Assembly (NCBI RefSeq): GCF_902859695.1
Contig: NZ_CADIJL010000010.1
Span: 154,321 to 218,320, forward strand
DNA length: 64,000 bases
DNA from: Achromobacter ruhlandii
GTDB lineage: Bacteria; Pseudomonadota; Gammaproteobacteria; Burkholderiales; Burkholderiaceae_B
Direction: 5' to 3'
In this document: positions 32,391 through 43,236 of the stretch, one piece after another
Layout of the letters: each line of letters begins with the position of its first letter
How positions within the stretch are numbered: position 1 is the stretch's first letter
Translations under genes and position numbers: made by a program
The notes under the pieces: generated by a model
The model's database searches: none
What the model was told of the DNA's origin: nothing
The model's input: the letters and a program-made list of their open reading frames with translations, nothing else

Positions 32391-34082
32391 TCAGGACAGC
32401 GTGGCCGGCGCCGGCCCCTGGCGCCAGCGCTCGATCGCCTCGACCGCCTGTTCCGGCGAAGGGAAGATCTTGTCGCGGCCGATGCGCTCGGCCAGGCCCG
32501 AGCGCTCAAGCGCCATGCGGAACTGCCCGTGACCGCCGGCCACCAACAGCACCATGCCGCGGTCGCGCAGCTCGCGCCGCAGTTCGTACAACGCTTCGAT
32601 GGCGTCGGCGTCGGCCTGCGTCATGGCCTCGGCGTCAAGCACGAACCAGGTGATGTCGCCAGCCTGCTCGATGATCTCGCGCGCGCGGCGCCGGAACGCA
32701 TCCGCATTGAAGAACCACACCGATGACTCGAACAGCCAGATCACCGCGCCGGGCACCGGCTGCGCCTGCGGGTTCAGGTGCATCTTGCCCAGCACCGATT
32801 CGCCCGGCAGGCGGCCCAGCAGGGCATCGCGCGGGTTGCCGGAAACATACATGGCGTACAGCAGCGTGGCGCCGACCGACACCGCCACGCCCTGCAGCAC
32901 GCCGAAACCCACCACGCCGACGGCCGCCAGGATGCCGAAGGCCAGCTCGATGCGTGAAATGCGCGCCAGCCGCATGAAGGCCTGGCCGTCGAACAGGCTG
33001 GCGGCCGCCAGCAGCAGGATCGCCGATAGCACCGCCTGCGGCAGCCAATAGAGCGGCGCGCTCAGCAGGCCCACCACGACGGCCAGCGCCACCGCCGCGC
33101 TCACGCCCACCAATGGCGACGAGCCGCCCGCGGCCAGGCCCACCGCCGTGCGCGAATCGGCCCCCGTCACCACGAAGCCCTGGAACAGTCCGGCCGCCAC
33201 GTTGGCCGCGCCGAAGCCGACCAGTTCCCGGTTCGGATCGACGTGTTCGCCGGTGCGCGCGGCGAAGCTGCGCGCGGTCACGATGCCGCTGGAAAAACTC
33301 ACCACCAGCACGCCCGCCGCGCCCAGCAGGATGTTGTCCACGCCGTCGAGCCGCACCGGCAGCCGCAGCGCCGGCAGGCCCGCCGGCACCTCGCCCACCA
33401 CCGCGATGCCAAGGCTGGGAAAATCGAACAGCCACGACAGCAGACAGGCGCCCACCACCAGCATGATCGGCCCGGGCCAGGTCGGCCGCCAGCGCTTGAT
33501 CGCCACCAGCAGCAGGCACGACGCCAGCCCCAGGCACAACGTCGGAATGCGGATTTCCGACACGCGCCGCGACAGCTCCAGGAACGGATGCACCAACCCG
33601 CTGTTGCGCAGGCCCACGCCGGTCAGGCCGCTCAGTTGCGACAGCGCCAGCGTCACCGCCACGCCCGCCATGTAGCCGATCAGCACCGGCCGCGACAGCA
33701 GGTTGGCCAGCACGCCCAGGCGCAGCACCCGCGCAATCAGGCAGCCCGCCCCGACCGTCAGCGCGATGCTGGTCGCCGCCGCCAGGCGGTCTTCGGGCGT
33801 GGTCAGCGCCATGCCCGTCAGGGTGGCCGCGATCAGGGTGCAGGTGGCCGTGTCCGGCCCCACGATCAGCGTGCGCGACGACCCGAACAGCGCGTACCCC
33901 AGCATGCCCGCGATGGCCGCCCACAGCCCCGCCACGGGCGGCACGCCCATCATCGCGGCGTAGGCCAGTCCCACCGGCAGCGCCACCGCGGCCACGCTCA
34001 GGCCCGCGGCGATGTCGCGGCCGGCGGACTCCCGGGTGATGCCCCGGAAATTGTTCAGGCCAGGGAGAAATCGTAGATTCAT
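32391..34082 (-). CDS. SulP-family anion transporter with STAS domain
   Basis: Inner-membrane SulP/SLC26 transporter of 563 residues. The transport domain (about residues 20-410, many hydrophobic segments) contains IAAGLSVAAVALPVGLAYAAMMGVPPVAGLWA and FVVTGADSRTAVGLAAGGSSPLVG. A C-terminal STAS domain follows (about 440-550; WFFNADAFRRRAREIIEQAGDITWFVLDAEAMTQADADAI). Substrates of this family include sulfate, bicarbonate and dicarboxylates; nothing here decides. It stands alone and is divergent from the Bug gene. Confidence 0.93.
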   Translation of the reverse strand: MNLRFLPGLNNFRGITRESAGRDIAAGLSVAAVALPVGLAYAAMMGVPPVAGLWAAIAGMLGYALFGSSRTLIVGPDTATCTLIAATLTGMALTTPEDRLAAATSIALTVGAGCLIARVLRLGVLANLLSRPVLIGYMAGVAVTLALSQLSGLTGVGLRNSGLVHPFLELSRRVSEIRIPTLCLGLASCLLLVAIKRWRPTWPGPIMLVVGACLLSWLFDFPSLGIAVVGEVPAGLPALRLPVRLDGVDNILLGAAGVLVVSFSSGIVTARSFAARTGEHVDPNRELVGFGAANVAAGLFQGFVVTGADSRTAVGLAAGGSSPLVGVSAAVALAVVVGLLSAPLYWLPQAVLSAILLLAAASLFDGQAFMRLARISRIELAFGILAAVGVVGFGVLQGVAVSVGATLLYAMYVSGNPRDALLGRLPGESVLGKMHLNPQAQPVPGAVIWLFESSVWFFNADAFRRRAREIIEQAGDITWFVLDAEAMTQADADAIEALYELRRELRDRGMVLLVAGGHGQFRMALERSGLAERIGRDKIFPSPEQAVEAIERWRQGPAPATLS

Positions 34083-34387
34083 GGGACTGCGGGGCAGAGG
34101 AACAAAGGGGGAAGGAAACCGCGGCGCGGACGAGCGCCAAGCCTACACCAGTCTACGTTCCTGAAACCGCGGGTAAATCAAACGGTGCCGCTGTGCCGCC
34201 GTGCCTGGACTCGGACCATCATTCCAAAAAGGAATGAAATTCCTTAAATATTTATCCCTTTTTATCAAGGAAGGGATTGCGTAGAGTGCTGGACACAACA
34301 AACGCGGCCCCCAGCCGCCCCGAAGCCGCCCGCGCGGCCCTCGGACAACAGCGCGGCCGCTCGCCGGACCGCGCATCAGGAGACTCC
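34083..34387 (+). promoter_or_regulatory. 305-bp AT-rich gap with overlapping ATTCC/GGAAT palindromes
   Basis: CATTCC-AAAAA-GGAATG (34220-34236) and GGAAT-GAA-ATTCC (34231-34243) share an arm, giving three alternating half-sites. A weak -10-like TTAAAT (34244-34249) follows. The stretch 34215-34275 is strikingly AT-rich for this genome. It looks like the regulated promoter of the Bug receptor gene at 34388; no gene is seen in the gap. Confidence 0.5.
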
Positions 34388-35368
34388 ATGCCCCACGCCT
34401 TCCTGCGCCGCGCCGCGAGCGCGCTCGCCCTGGCCGCGTTCGCCGCCGTTCCCGCCCTGTCGCACGCCCAGGCCTACCCTGAACGCCCCATCAAGCTGGT
34501 GGTGCCGTGGCCTCCCGGGGGCGCCACCGACGCCTTGGGCCGGATGCTGGCCCAGCGCCTGACCGAACGCCTGGGCCAGACCGTCATCGTCGACAACAAG
34601 GCCGGCGCCGGCGGCAACATCGGCACCGCCGCGTTCGTGCGCGAGAAACCCGATGGCTACACCCTGCTGGTCGCCACCAGTTCGACCAACGCCGCCAACC
34701 CGCACCTGTACGCGCGCCTGGGCTTCGATCCGGTCAAGGATTTCACGCCGGTGGCCTTCGTCGCCGAGATCCCCAACATCCTCGAAGTGCCCAAGCAGTC
34801 GCCCTACCAGTCCGTGCGGCAGCTGGTGGACGCCGCCAAGGCCGCGCCCGGCAAGCTCAACTACGGTTCGGGTGGCGTGGGATCGTCGCAGCACCTGGCC
34901 GGCGCCATGTTCAAGGCCCGCACCGGCGTCGACATCCTGCACATTCCGTACAAGGGCAGCGGTCCCGCGGTCTCCGACCTGCTCGCGGGCCAGGTCGACA
35001 TGATGATCGACACCGGCTCGCTGGCCCAGGTCCAGGCCGGCGCCCTGCGCGCCCTCGCGGTCGCCTCGCGCCAGCGCCTGCCCGCCCTGCCGAACGTGCC
35101 CACCTTCGCCGAAGCTGGTGTCAGCGACATGTATGCCTCGGCCTGGTACGGCATCGTCGCCCCCGCCGGCACGCCCGATGACGTCGTCGCGCGCCTGAAC
35201 CGCGACATCAACGCCATCACCGCCGACCCCGCCATGCGCCAGCGCATGGAATCCATGGGCGCCATCGTCCCCGCCGGCCAGACGCCCGCCGAGTTCGGCG
35301 CGTTCATGCGCGCCGAGATCGATCGCTACGCCGGCATCGTGAAACTGTCGGGCGCGAAGATGGAATAA
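34388..35368 (+). CDS. Bug/TctC-family periplasmic solute receptor (second)
   Basis: Bug receptor of 326 residues from the ATG at 34388. The signal peptide [20 protein letters not shown] ends near SHAQA, and the mature protein begins [25 protein letters not shown]. It has [44 protein letters not shown] and [14 protein letters not shown]. No membrane partners lie nearby, so it probably works with TctAB encoded elsewhere or as an orphan receptor. The upstream open frame is AT-rich promoter sequence and is not coding. Confidence 0.95.
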   Translation: MPHAFLRRAASALALAAFAAVPALSHAQAYPERPIKLVVPWPPGGATDALGRMLAQRLTERLGQTVIVDNKAGAGGNIGTAAFVREKPDGYTLLVATSSTNAANPHLYARLGFDPVKDFTPVAFVAEIPNILEVPKQSPYQSVRQLVDAAKAAPGKLNYGSGGVGSSQHLAGAMFKARTGVDILHIPYKGSGPAVSDLLAGQVDMMIDTGSLAQVQAGALRALAVASRQRLPALPNVPTFAEAGVSDMYASAWYGIVAPAGTPDDVVARLNRDINAITADPAMRQRMESMGAIVPAGQTPAEFGAFMRAEIDRYAGIVKLSGAKME

Positions 35369-35489
35369 GCGCCACCCGACCGCGCCGCTGCGCAACACGG
35401 CGGCCGCATTTCATGGCCGTGGCGATCCGTACGCCCCATCGACCCATGTCCCTCCGGGCGACGGCAGCCAGTATGAGCCCGGGTCCACG

Positions 35490-35520
35490 AAAAAAGCCGC
35501 TCCAAAAGGAGCGGCTTTTC
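35490..35520. terminator. bidirectional intrinsic terminator after pgk
   Basis: GCCGCTCC-AAAA-GGAGCGGC is an 8-bp perfect stem, flanked by six A on the left and TTTT on the right. On the minus strand this gives a stem followed by six T, a strong terminator for the tkt-gap-pgk transcript; rightward it can stop the Bug transcript. Confidence 0.85.
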
Positions 35521-35538
35521 CTCGTGCGGGCGGAAAGA

Positions 35539-36732
35539 CTACTTGGCCCGCTCTTGCAGCACGGCCACCGCCGGCAGGGTCTTTCCTTCCAGGAACTCCA
35601 GGAACGCGCCGCCGCCAGTCGAGATGTAGCCGACCTGCTCGCCGATGCCGTACTTGGCGATCGCGGCCAGCGTGTCGCCGCCGCCCGCGATCGAGAAGCC
35701 CTCGGAATCCGCGATCGCCTGCGCCACCACCTTGGTGCCGTTGGCGAACTGGTCGAACTCGAACACGCCGACCGGACCGTTCCAGACGATGGTGCCGGCC
35801 TGCTTGAGGATCTCGGCCAATTGCTGCGCGGTCTGCGGACCGATGTCCAGGATCATGTCGTCGGCGGCGACTTCATCGGCCGCCTTCACGGTGGCCTCGG
35901 CGTCCGCGCCGAACGCCTTGGCGCACACCACGTCCACCGGGATCGGCACATCCGCGCCGCGCTGCTTCATCAGCTCGATCACGGCGCGCGCCTGCTCCAC
36001 CTGGTCCGGCTCGGCCAGCGACTTGCCGATCGGCAGCCCGGCGGCCAGCATGAAGGTGTTGGCGATGCCGCCGCCCACCACCAGCTGGTCGACCTTGTCG
36101 GCCAGCGATTGCAGGATCGACAGCTTGGTCGACACCTTGGAGCCGCCGACGATCGCCACCAGCGGACGCTTCGGCTCGTGCAGCGCGCGGCCCAGCGCGT
36201 CCAGCTCGGCCTCCAGCAGCGGACCGGCGCAGGCCACCGGCGCGAAGCGCGCGATGCCGTGCGTGGTGGCCTCGGCGCGATGCGCCGTGCCGAAGGCGTC
36301 ATTGACGTAGACGTCGCACAGCGCCGCCATCTTGCGCGACAGCGCCTCGTCGTCTTTTTTCTCGCCGACGTTGACGCGGCAGTTTTCCAGCAGCACCACC
36401 AGGCCCGGCTCGACCTTGACGCCGTCGACCCAGTCGCGCATCAGCGGCACGGGCATGCCCAACAGCTCGGACAGGCGCTGGCCGACCTTGGCCAGCGAAT
36501 CGGCCTCGGTCAGCACGCCCTCTTTCGGGCGGCCCAGGTGCGAGGTGACCATCACCGCGGCGCCAGCGTCCAGCGCCAGGCGGATGCCGGGCACCGAGGC
36601 GCGGATGCGGGTGTCTTCGGAAATGCGGCCGGCGTCATCGAACGGCACGTTCAGATCGGCGCGGATGAACACGCGCTTGCCGGACAGGGCGCCGGCCTTG
36701 GCCAGCGCGGACAGGGTATTGACCTTGGACAT
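35539..36732 (-). CDS. pgk: Phosphoglycerate kinase
   Basis: PGK of 397 residues: [14 protein letters not shown] near the start, [44 protein letters not shown] segment in the linker region ([15 protein letters not shown]), [31 protein letters not shown] and [13 protein letters not shown]. It makes ATP from 1,3-bisphosphoglycerate in glycolysis, or the reverse. Last gene of the leftward tkt-gap-pgk operon, followed by an intrinsic terminator and separated from gap by a long hairpin. Confidence 0.97.
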   Translation of the reverse strand: MSKVNTLSALAKAGALSGKRVFIRADLNVPFDDAGRISEDTRIRASVPGIRLALDAGAAVMVTSHLGRPKEGVLTEADSLAKVGQRLSELLGMPVPLMRDWVDGVKVEPGLVVLLENCRVNVGEKKDDEALSRKMAALCDVYVNDAFGTAHRAEATTHGIARFAPVACAGPLLEAELDALGRALHEPKRPLVAIVGGSKVSTKLSILQSLADKVDQLVVGGGIANTFMLAAGLPIGKSLAEPDQVEQARAVIELMKQRGADVPIPVDVVCAKAFGADAEATVKAADEVAADDMILDIGPQTAQQLAEILKQAGTIVWNGPVGVFEFDQFANGTKVVAQAIADSEGFSIAGGGDTLAAIAKYGIGEQVGYISTGGGAFLEFLEGKTLPAVAVLQERAK

Positions 36733-36757
36733 AATGCTTTGCGTCTCCTAGAGTTGG

Positions 36758-36820
36758 CGAACGAAGGGGACGAACCCGCTTTCCGCCGTGGCGGAAAACC
36801 TGTTCGTCCCCTTCGGTTCG
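36758..36820. repeat. very long nested hairpin between gap and pgk
   Basis: Outer arms 36758-36775 and 36802-36820 pair over 18 bp with one bulged base. Inside the 26-nt loop lies a second perfect stem TTTCCGCC-GT-GGCGGAAA (36780-36797). It fills most of the 98-bp gap between the two glycolytic genes. It has no following U-tract, so it is likelier an mRNA-processing or stabilising element, or a pausing site, than a full terminator. Confidence 0.7.
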
Positions 36821-36830
36821 ACAGCGATGC

Positions 36831-37856
<1,026 letters not shown>

Positions 37857-39893
37857 TTACAGAACTTGCTTGACGGTCTCGGCCACCTTGTCGGCGGTCA
37901 GCCCGAAGAACTTGAACAGCGCACCCGCCGGGGCCGATTCGCCGTAGCGGTCGATGCCGACCACGGCGCCTTCCAGGCCCACGTACTTGTGCCAGAAGGC
38001 GGTCACGCCGGCCTCGACGGCCACGCGCGGCAGCCCCTTGGGCAGCACCGATTGCTTCCAGGCGGCGTCCTGCTTGTCGAACACGTCGGTGCTCGGCATG
38101 GACACCACGCGCACCGCGATGCCTTCCTTGGCCAGCTGGGCTTGCGCGTCCAGGGCGATGGCGACTTCGGAACCGGTGGCGATGATCACGGCGCGGGCGC
38201 CGTCGGCGTCGCGCAGCACGTAGCCGCCGCGGGCGATGGCGTCCACGGTGGCGGCGTCGCGTTGCACGAACGGCAGGTTCTGGCGCGACAGCAACAGCGC
38301 CGTCGGGCCGCCGTCATGCACGTCCATGCCGATGCTGGCCGGGCGCGTCACGGCGGCGTTCCAGGCCACGGCGGTTTCGGCCGTGTCGCAGGGACGCCAG
38401 AGCGACAGGTTGGGGATCAGGCGCAGGCTGGCGGCGTGTTCGATCGACTGGTGGGTCGGGCCGTCTTCGCCCAGGCCGATGGAGTCGTGCGTGAACACGT
38501 GCACCACGCGCTGCTTCATCAGCGCGGCCATGCGGATGGCGTTGCGCGAGTAGTCGGAGAACGTCAGGAAGGTGCCGCCGAACGGCAGGTAGCCGCCATG
38601 CAGGGCCACGCCGTTCATGATGGCGGCCATGCCGAATTCGCGCACGCCATAGTTGATGTGCCGGCCGAACTGGATGCCCTTGTCGCCGGCGCGCACCGCG
38701 CCCACGCCCTTCCAGTCGGTGAAATTGGAGCCGGTCAGGTCGGCCGAGCCGCCCAGCATTTCCGGCAGCGCGGCGGCCAGCGCCGTGATCGCGAACTGCG
38801 AGGCCTTGCGGGTGGCGACGGTTTCGGCCTTTTCCAGCGTGGCGTTCAGGAACGCCTTGAATTGGTCGGCGTAGCCGGCGGGCAGCTCGCCCTTCATGCG
38901 GCGCGTGAACTCGGCGGCCTCGGCCGGGAATTCGGCGGCGTAGGCGTCGAACGCCGACTGCCATTCGGCCTGCGCGGCGGCGCCGGTCTTGCGGCCGTCC
39001 CAGCCGTCGTAGACGTCCTGCGGGATCTGGAACGGCTCGGCCGACCAGCCCAGCGCGGCGCGGGTGGCGGCGATCTCGTCCTTGCCCAGCGGGGCGCCGT
39101 GCACGTTGTGGGTGCCGGCCATGTTGGGCGAACCCTTGCCGATGACGGTGCGGCAGACGATCAGCGTGGGCTTTTCCGATTGCGCGCGGGCGGCCTTGAT
39201 GGCAGCGTCCACGGCGGCGGCGTCGTGGCCGTCGATGCCGCGGATGACGTTCCAGCCGTAGCCCTCGAAGCGCTTGGCGGTGTCGTCGGCGAACCAGTGC
39301 TCGACGTGGCCGTCGATCGAGATGCCGTTGTCGTCATACAGCACCACCAGCTTGGACAGCTTGAGCGTGCCGGCCAGCGAGCACACTTCGTGCGAGATGC
39401 CTTCCATCAGGCAGCCGTCGCCGGTGAAGGCGTAGGTGTGGTGGTCGACGATGGTGTGGCCGGGCTTGTTGAACTCGGCGGCCAGCAGCGCTTCGGCCAG
39501 CGCCATGCCGACGGCATTGCCCAGACCCTGGCCCAGCGGGCCGGTGGTGGTTTCCACGCCCGGGGTGATGCCCACTTCGGGGTGGCCCGGCGTCTTGGAA
39601 TGCAGTTGGCGGAAGTTCTTCAGTTCTTCGATCGGCAGGTCGTAGCCGGTCAGGTGCAGCAGCGCGTAGATCAGCATCGAGCCGTGGCCGTTGGACAGCA
39701 CGAAGCGGTCGCGGTTGGCCCAGGCGGGATCCTTGGGGTTGTGGCGCAGGTTGCCGATCCAGAGGGCCTGGGCGATTTCCGCCATGCCCATGGGAGCGCC
39801 CGGGTGCCCGGAGTTCGCTTGTTGCACGGCATCCATCGCGAGGGCGCGGATGGCATCCGCCAAGGCAAGTTTAGGGGCGGTCGGATTGCTCAT
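37857..39893 (-). CDS. tkt: Transketolase
   Basis: Thiamine-diphosphate enzyme of 678 residues moving two-carbon units between sugar phosphates. Landmarks: [57 protein letters not shown] (TPP motif GDG...), [25 protein letters not shown] [25 protein letters not shown], and the C-terminal [20 protein letters not shown]. First gene of tkt-gap-pgk. The arrangement serves glycolysis/gluconeogenesis; no RuBisCO or phosphoribulokinase is seen, so a Calvin cycle role is not indicated. Confidence 0.98.
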   Translation of the reverse strand: MSNPTAPKLALADAIRALAMDAVQQANSGHPGAPMGMAEIAQALWIGNLRHNPKDPAWANRDRFVLSNGHGSMLIYALLHLTGYDLPIEELKNFRQLHSKTPGHPEVGITPGVETTTGPLGQGLGNAVGMALAEALLAAEFNKPGHTIVDHHTYAFTGDGCLMEGISHEVCSLAGTLKLSKLVVLYDDNGISIDGHVEHWFADDTAKRFEGYGWNVIRGIDGHDAAAVDAAIKAARAQSEKPTLIVCRTVIGKGSPNMAGTHNVHGAPLGKDEIAATRAALGWSAEPFQIPQDVYDGWDGRKTGAAAQAEWQSAFDAYAAEFPAEAAEFTRRMKGELPAGYADQFKAFLNATLEKAETVATRKASQFAITALAAALPEMLGGSADLTGSNFTDWKGVGAVRAGDKGIQFGRHINYGVREFGMAAIMNGVALHGGYLPFGGTFLTFSDYSRNAIRMAALMKQRVVHVFTHDSIGLGEDGPTHQSIEHAASLRLIPNLSLWRPCDTAETAVAWNAAVTRPASIGMDVHDGGPTALLLSRQNLPFVQRDAATVDAIARGGYVLRDADGARAVIIATGSEVAIALDAQAQLAKEGIAVRVVSMPSTDVFDKQDAAWKQSVLPKGLPRVAVEAGVTAFWHKYVGLEGAVVGIDRYGESAPAGALFKFFGLTADKVAETVKQVL

Positions 39894-40153
39894 TCGGAAG
39901 GCTCTTTGAGGCTGGCGCGCCCACGCAGGAAATGGGGGCCAGTTGAGTAGGTTGCGAAGCAGACGATTTTAACACCTGGGGATGGCCGGGCCGATGGCGG
40001 GTGGCGGGGTCCGCCAGATGGACGATGGCCTGCGGCGGAATCGCGGTAGCCCCAGGGGGGAGACAGCCATGTCATGGCGTAGTTGCCACAATTGCGGCGG
40101 GGCGGTCCGAGATTCATGATGGCCTGGCACAGCCCTATATCGGAATCCGTATC
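39894..40153. other. 260-bp gap upstream of tkt
   Basis: Probable divergent promoter region. AT-rich ATTTTAACA (39966-39974) gives a -10-like TAAAAT toward tkt, but no matching -35. A 13-bp palindrome GCCATG-T-CATGGC is at 40066-40078. No gene seen. Confidence 0.4.
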
Positions 40154-40627
40154 ATGATTGCCATGTTGAGCTTCACCATTCCCGCCGCCGGCATCCTGGC
40201 CCTGCGCAACGCGCTCGGCGAGGAACGCGCCATCGCGGTGGCGCAGGCGCTGGAACAAGCCCGCCTGCAGGGCGAGGCCGATCTGCTCAAGCGCTCGCAG
40301 GACGAGGCCCGCGCCGAACTCCACGCCTATGCCCTGTCACGCGTCGACTACGCCCGCGAAAGGGCTGAACTCGAACGCGACATCGCCAGGCGCGCCGCCC
40401 AGGACCAATTCGACAGACTCGTCGAAGTCGTCGCGCAACTGCCCACCCGCGAGGAACTCAAGCGCTTCGCCACCCACGAAGACCTGGCCGAGGTGCGCCA
40501 CGACCTCCTGCGCCTGGACAAGAAAATGACGGTCGGCTTCCTGACCCTGCTGACGCTGCAACTGGCGTCCAGCGCCCCCACCCTGATCGACTGGGGCATC
40601 AAGGTGGTAGGCTACGCGCTCAGGTGA
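40154..40627 (+). CDS. Coiled-coil protein with C-terminal membrane segment
   Basis: A 157-residue protein from the ATG at 40154; the methionine three codons later is an alternative. The body is a long charged coiled coil (AQALEQARLQGEADLLKRSQDEARAELH ... RAELERDIARRAAQDQFDRLVEVV), then LPTREELKRFATHEDLAEVRHDLLRLDKKM, and a hydrophobic C-terminal segment (VGFLTLLTLQLASSAPTLIDWG). The architecture resembles small DUF1640/CCDC90-like proteins, but I cannot confirm the family. Function unknown. It is divergent from tkt and upstream of rsmE. Confidence 0.6.
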   Translation: MIAMLSFTIPAAGILALRNALGEERAIAVAQALEQARLQGEADLLKRSQDEARAELHAYALSRVDYARERAELERDIARRAAQDQFDRLVEVVAQLPTREELKRFATHEDLAEVRHDLLRLDKKMTVGFLTLLTLQLASSAPTLIDWGIKVVGYALR

Positions 40628-40731
40628 CCCGGCGACGAACCAGGCCCTGAACCGCCGGGGCGCCGCCCGGGCCGCGCCCCGGGTCTCCGCCCGGCCCCAA
40701 TGTCCGCTTTCCGTCCGCCACCGCAACATCC

Positions 40732-41463
40732 ATGTCCGCACCTCGCTTCTTCTGCGACGCTCCCCTGTCCCCCGGCGCCCGCATCGCCCTGCCGGAGGCC
40801 CTGGCGCACCACGCCATCCGGGTGCTGCGGCTGCGCGCGGGGGAAACCCTGGCACTGTTCAACGGCCAGGGCGGCGAATACCCGGCGGTGCTGGAAATCG
40901 AGGGCAAGGCCGGCTTCGCCCAGCTGGGCGCGTTCGATCCGCGCGAAGCCGAGCTGGCCGGCCGCATCACCCTGGTACAGGGCCTGCCCGCCGGCGACAA
41001 GATGGACTGGGTGGTGGAAAAAGCCGTGGAGCTGGGCGCCGCCCGGGTCTGTCCCATCGCCGCGCAGCGCAGCGTGCTGCAACTGGCCGGCCCGCGGCTG
41101 GAAAAGCGGGTGGCCCACTGGCAGCGTATCGCGCAGTCGGCCGCCGAACAGTGCGGCCGCAACCGGCTGATGGCGGTCGACGCCCCCGTGACGCTGGCCG
41201 ACTGGCTGGCCCTCCCGGCCGACGGCCTGCGCCTGCTGTGTCATCCGGACGCCGATGCCGACCTGGCCGGCCGGCTCGGCGCCACGCCGAACCTGCAATC
41301 GTTGACGCTGCTGGTCGGCCCCGAAGGGGGCTGGTCGGAAAAGGAACTGGCGCAGGCGCGCGAGGCGGGCGTCCAGGCCGTCAGGTTCGGCCCGCGCGTG
41401 CTGCGCACGGAAACGGCGGGATTGGCGTTGATTTCAGCGGCCGGCGCCTTGCTCGGCTGGTGA
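40732..41463 (+). CDS. rsmE: RsmE, 16S rRNA m3U1498 methyltransferase
   Basis: SPOUT-class methyltransferase of 243 residues acting on U1498 of 16S rRNA. The N-terminal PUA-like domain begins APRFFCDAPLSPGARIALPE and HHAIRVLRLRAGETLALFNG. The knotted SAM domain has GDKMDWVVEKAVELGAARVCPI, SAAEQCGRNRL, LLVGPEGGWSEKEL and LGPRVLRTETAGLAL-like FGPRVLRTETAGLAL. Length and motifs are normal. Confidence 0.96.
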   Translation: MSAPRFFCDAPLSPGARIALPEALAHHAIRVLRLRAGETLALFNGQGGEYPAVLEIEGKAGFAQLGAFDPREAELAGRITLVQGLPAGDKMDWVVEKAVELGAARVCPIAAQRSVLQLAGPRLEKRVAHWQRIAQSAAEQCGRNRLMAVDAPVTLADWLALPADGLRLLCHPDADADLAGRLGATPNLQSLTLLVGPEGGWSEKELAQAREAGVQAVRFGPRVLRTETAGLALISAAGALLGW

Positions 41464-41536
41464 TCGGCGTCCCGCCCCGGGACATGACAGGCAGATGACC
41501 CACGGGCCGGCGGCGCAAGCGCCCCTGCCAGGACCT

Positions 41537-42004
41537 TCAGTCGTTCTCGCCGTAGGGCGCGGCGGCCACGCCAGGTTCCGGGTCCGGGTGCTTGCCCGCG
41601 TGCTCCACCACATACGCAAACGTGCGGCCATTCTCATGGGCGAATTCGGCGGCGTCGGCGCACACCGACTCGATACGGGCGGCGTCTTCCTCCAGCGCCG
41701 GGTCGCCGGAATGCAACTTGTACAGCCACAGCACCACGCCGGTCTTGTGATCCAGCACGGTATCGCACAGGCAGTCGTAGAGCGCGTCGAGGTTGCCGCC
41801 GAAATACTCGGGGAAGTCCACCGCCTTGACGATGGCGCGCAGCACCGCGGAGCGGCTGCGGGCCGGGTCGCAATTGGCCACAAACAGTGCCAGGCCGAGC
41901 TCATGCGCGGCGTCGACCACGGCCTTTTTGTCCAGCCCGTCATGGGCCAGCGCTCCACCTCGCTTCAATTGCTTGTGCAGGGTAGATTGGGCATTGCGCG
42001 TCAT
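41537..42004 (-). CDS. Barstar-family protein without adjacent barnase
   Basis: Barstar-like protein of 155 residues, longer than the classical 90-residue inhibitor. The barstar core is residues about 30-100: DKKAVVDAAHELGLALFVANCD, then DFPEYFGGNLDALYDCLCDTVLDHKTGVVLWLYKL, where the YFGGNLDAL loop is the family hallmark. Residues beyond 105 form an extra acidic C-terminal part. No barnase/ribonuclease gene adjoins. The ATG overlaps the patatin stop. It may be an orphan immunity protein against a toxin encoded elsewhere, or have a non-immunity role. Confidence 0.85.
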   Translation of the reverse strand: MTRNAQSTLHKQLKRGGALAHDGLDKKAVVDAAHELGLALFVANCDPARSRSAVLRAIVKAVDFPEYFGGNLDALYDCLCDTVLDHKTGVVLWLYKLHSGDPALEEDAARIESVCADAAEFAHENGRTFAYVVEHAGKHPDPEPGVAAAPYGEND

Positions 42005-43236
42005 GCCTGTGCCTCCTTGAAAAAGGCGATCACTTCATCGTTACGCTGCATCGTATCGGCATAACCCAGTTCGATCAATCGCTTGGTGTAGCTGGACTCG
42101 AACAACAGGTAGGACATCAGTGCCCCGCCCCCCGGACGGCTTGGGTCGGACGATACACCGAGTACGCGGAAAAGCGCACGGGCCTGGGGCGGCATATCGT
42201 CCAGGTGCTCCAGCGCCAGGGAATCCAGGGAGCGGCTCGGGGTAATCGTCAGCACCTGGATGCGGCGCACGGCGACCGGCTCGCCGTCCTCCCGGGGAAC
42301 GACCTGGTCGACCAGGTAGTTCATCCGTTCCAGGCGTTCGACGTCCATCGACAGTCCGTCCAGGAAAATGCTGGACAGGGCGTGGCCGCCGACCTGGGCC
42401 AGGGAGGGGTATGGCGGCGACTCCTCGCGATGCTCCGGATGGGTATCGTCGCGAAAACCGGTGCCGATCACCAGCACCCGGTGCGCGCCCAGGTGGATGG
42501 CGGGGCTGATCGGCGCCAGCTGCCGCATGGAGCCATCGCCGCACCACTCACCCTTGCCATGCACCGTGATCTGCCTGGCTGGAAAGACGAAGGGAATGGC
42601 GGACGACGCCATCAGGTGGTCGACCGTGATCGGCGTGGGAATGGCCAGCCGCAGGTAGCGGTGCCAGGGCTCGATCGGCGTATGTGCCTGGTAGAAGGTC
42701 AGGTGCTCGCCGCTGGTGTAGCCCGAGGCCGTGATCGCCAGCGCCGACAGGGCGCCGCTTTCCAGGCTGGACTGCAGGTGGTCGAAATCCAGTACCCGCG
42801 CCAGCAGCGCCTGCATCGGGCTGTTGTCCAGCAGCGACTGCGGCCGCTTGCGCGTCAGGCCGGAGTACATCCACCCCAGCGACAGCAGCCCCAGCCAGCG
42901 CACGCCCGTGCGGATCAGGCCGGGCGCGTCGGCCCGGTAGATCATGTCGGTATTGAGCGACGACCACAGGCGGCGGATGCGGCGCACCCCCAGGTGCGGC
43001 CGCTCGGCCCGGCAGGCCAGCGCGGCGGCGTTGATGGCGCCGGCGGACGTGCCGCAGATGATGTCGAAGGGATTCTTGAAACGCGAATGCCAGTCGGGGT
43101 CCAGCAGCTCCATGATGGCGCTGAGCACGCCGACCTGGTAGGCGGCGCGGGCGCCGCCCCCGGTCAGGACCAGGCCGGTCGGCGTGCGCGGACACGCCGG
43201 ACCGCCATTGGTGACTTCAACGTGGCGTATTGGCAT
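42001..43236 (-). CDS. Patatin-like phospholipase
   Basis: Patatin-domain protein of 411 residues. The oxyanion loop is TGLVLTGGGARAAYQVGVL near residue 22; the nucleophile serine lies in DIICGTSAGAINAAALAC; the catalytic Asp is in EWCGDGSMRQLAPISPAI. The pattern is complete, so acyl hydrolase activity is likely. No signal peptide or membrane segment, so cytosolic. It overlaps maeB by 20 nt and the barstar-like gene by 4 nt, placing it in a maeB-patatin-barstar transcript. Confidence 0.92.
   Translation of the reverse strand: MPIRHVEVTNGGPACPRTPTGLVLTGGGARAAYQVGVLSAIMELLDPDWHSRFKNPFDIICGTSAGAINAAALACRAERPHLGVRRIRRLWSSLNTDMIYRADAPGLIRTGVRWLGLLSLGWMYSGLTRKRPQSLLDNSPMQALLARVLDFDHLQSSLESGALSALAITASGYTSGEHLTFYQAHTPIEPWHRYLRLAIPTPITVDHLMASSAIPFVFPARQITVHGKGEWCGDGSMRQLAPISPAIHLGAHRVLVIGTGFRDDTHPEHREESPPYPSLAQVGGHALSSIFLDGLSMDVERLERMNYLVDQVVPREDGEPVAVRRIQVLTITPSRSLDSLALEHLDDMPPQARALFRVLGVSSDPSRPGGGALMSYLLFESSYTKRLIELGYADTMQRNDEVIAFFKEAQA

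Noticed and set aside
37857..39893. Calvin-cycle (cbb) operon interpretation of tkt-gap-pgk
   Set aside because: No RuBisCO, phosphoribulokinase or cbbR is present; the trio is the normal glycolytic arrangement.
43217..43236. Alternative later start for the patatin gene to avoid overlap with maeB
   Set aside because: The 20-nt overlap is short, the family core begins only about 22 residues in, and no better start with a ribosome-binding site was seen.
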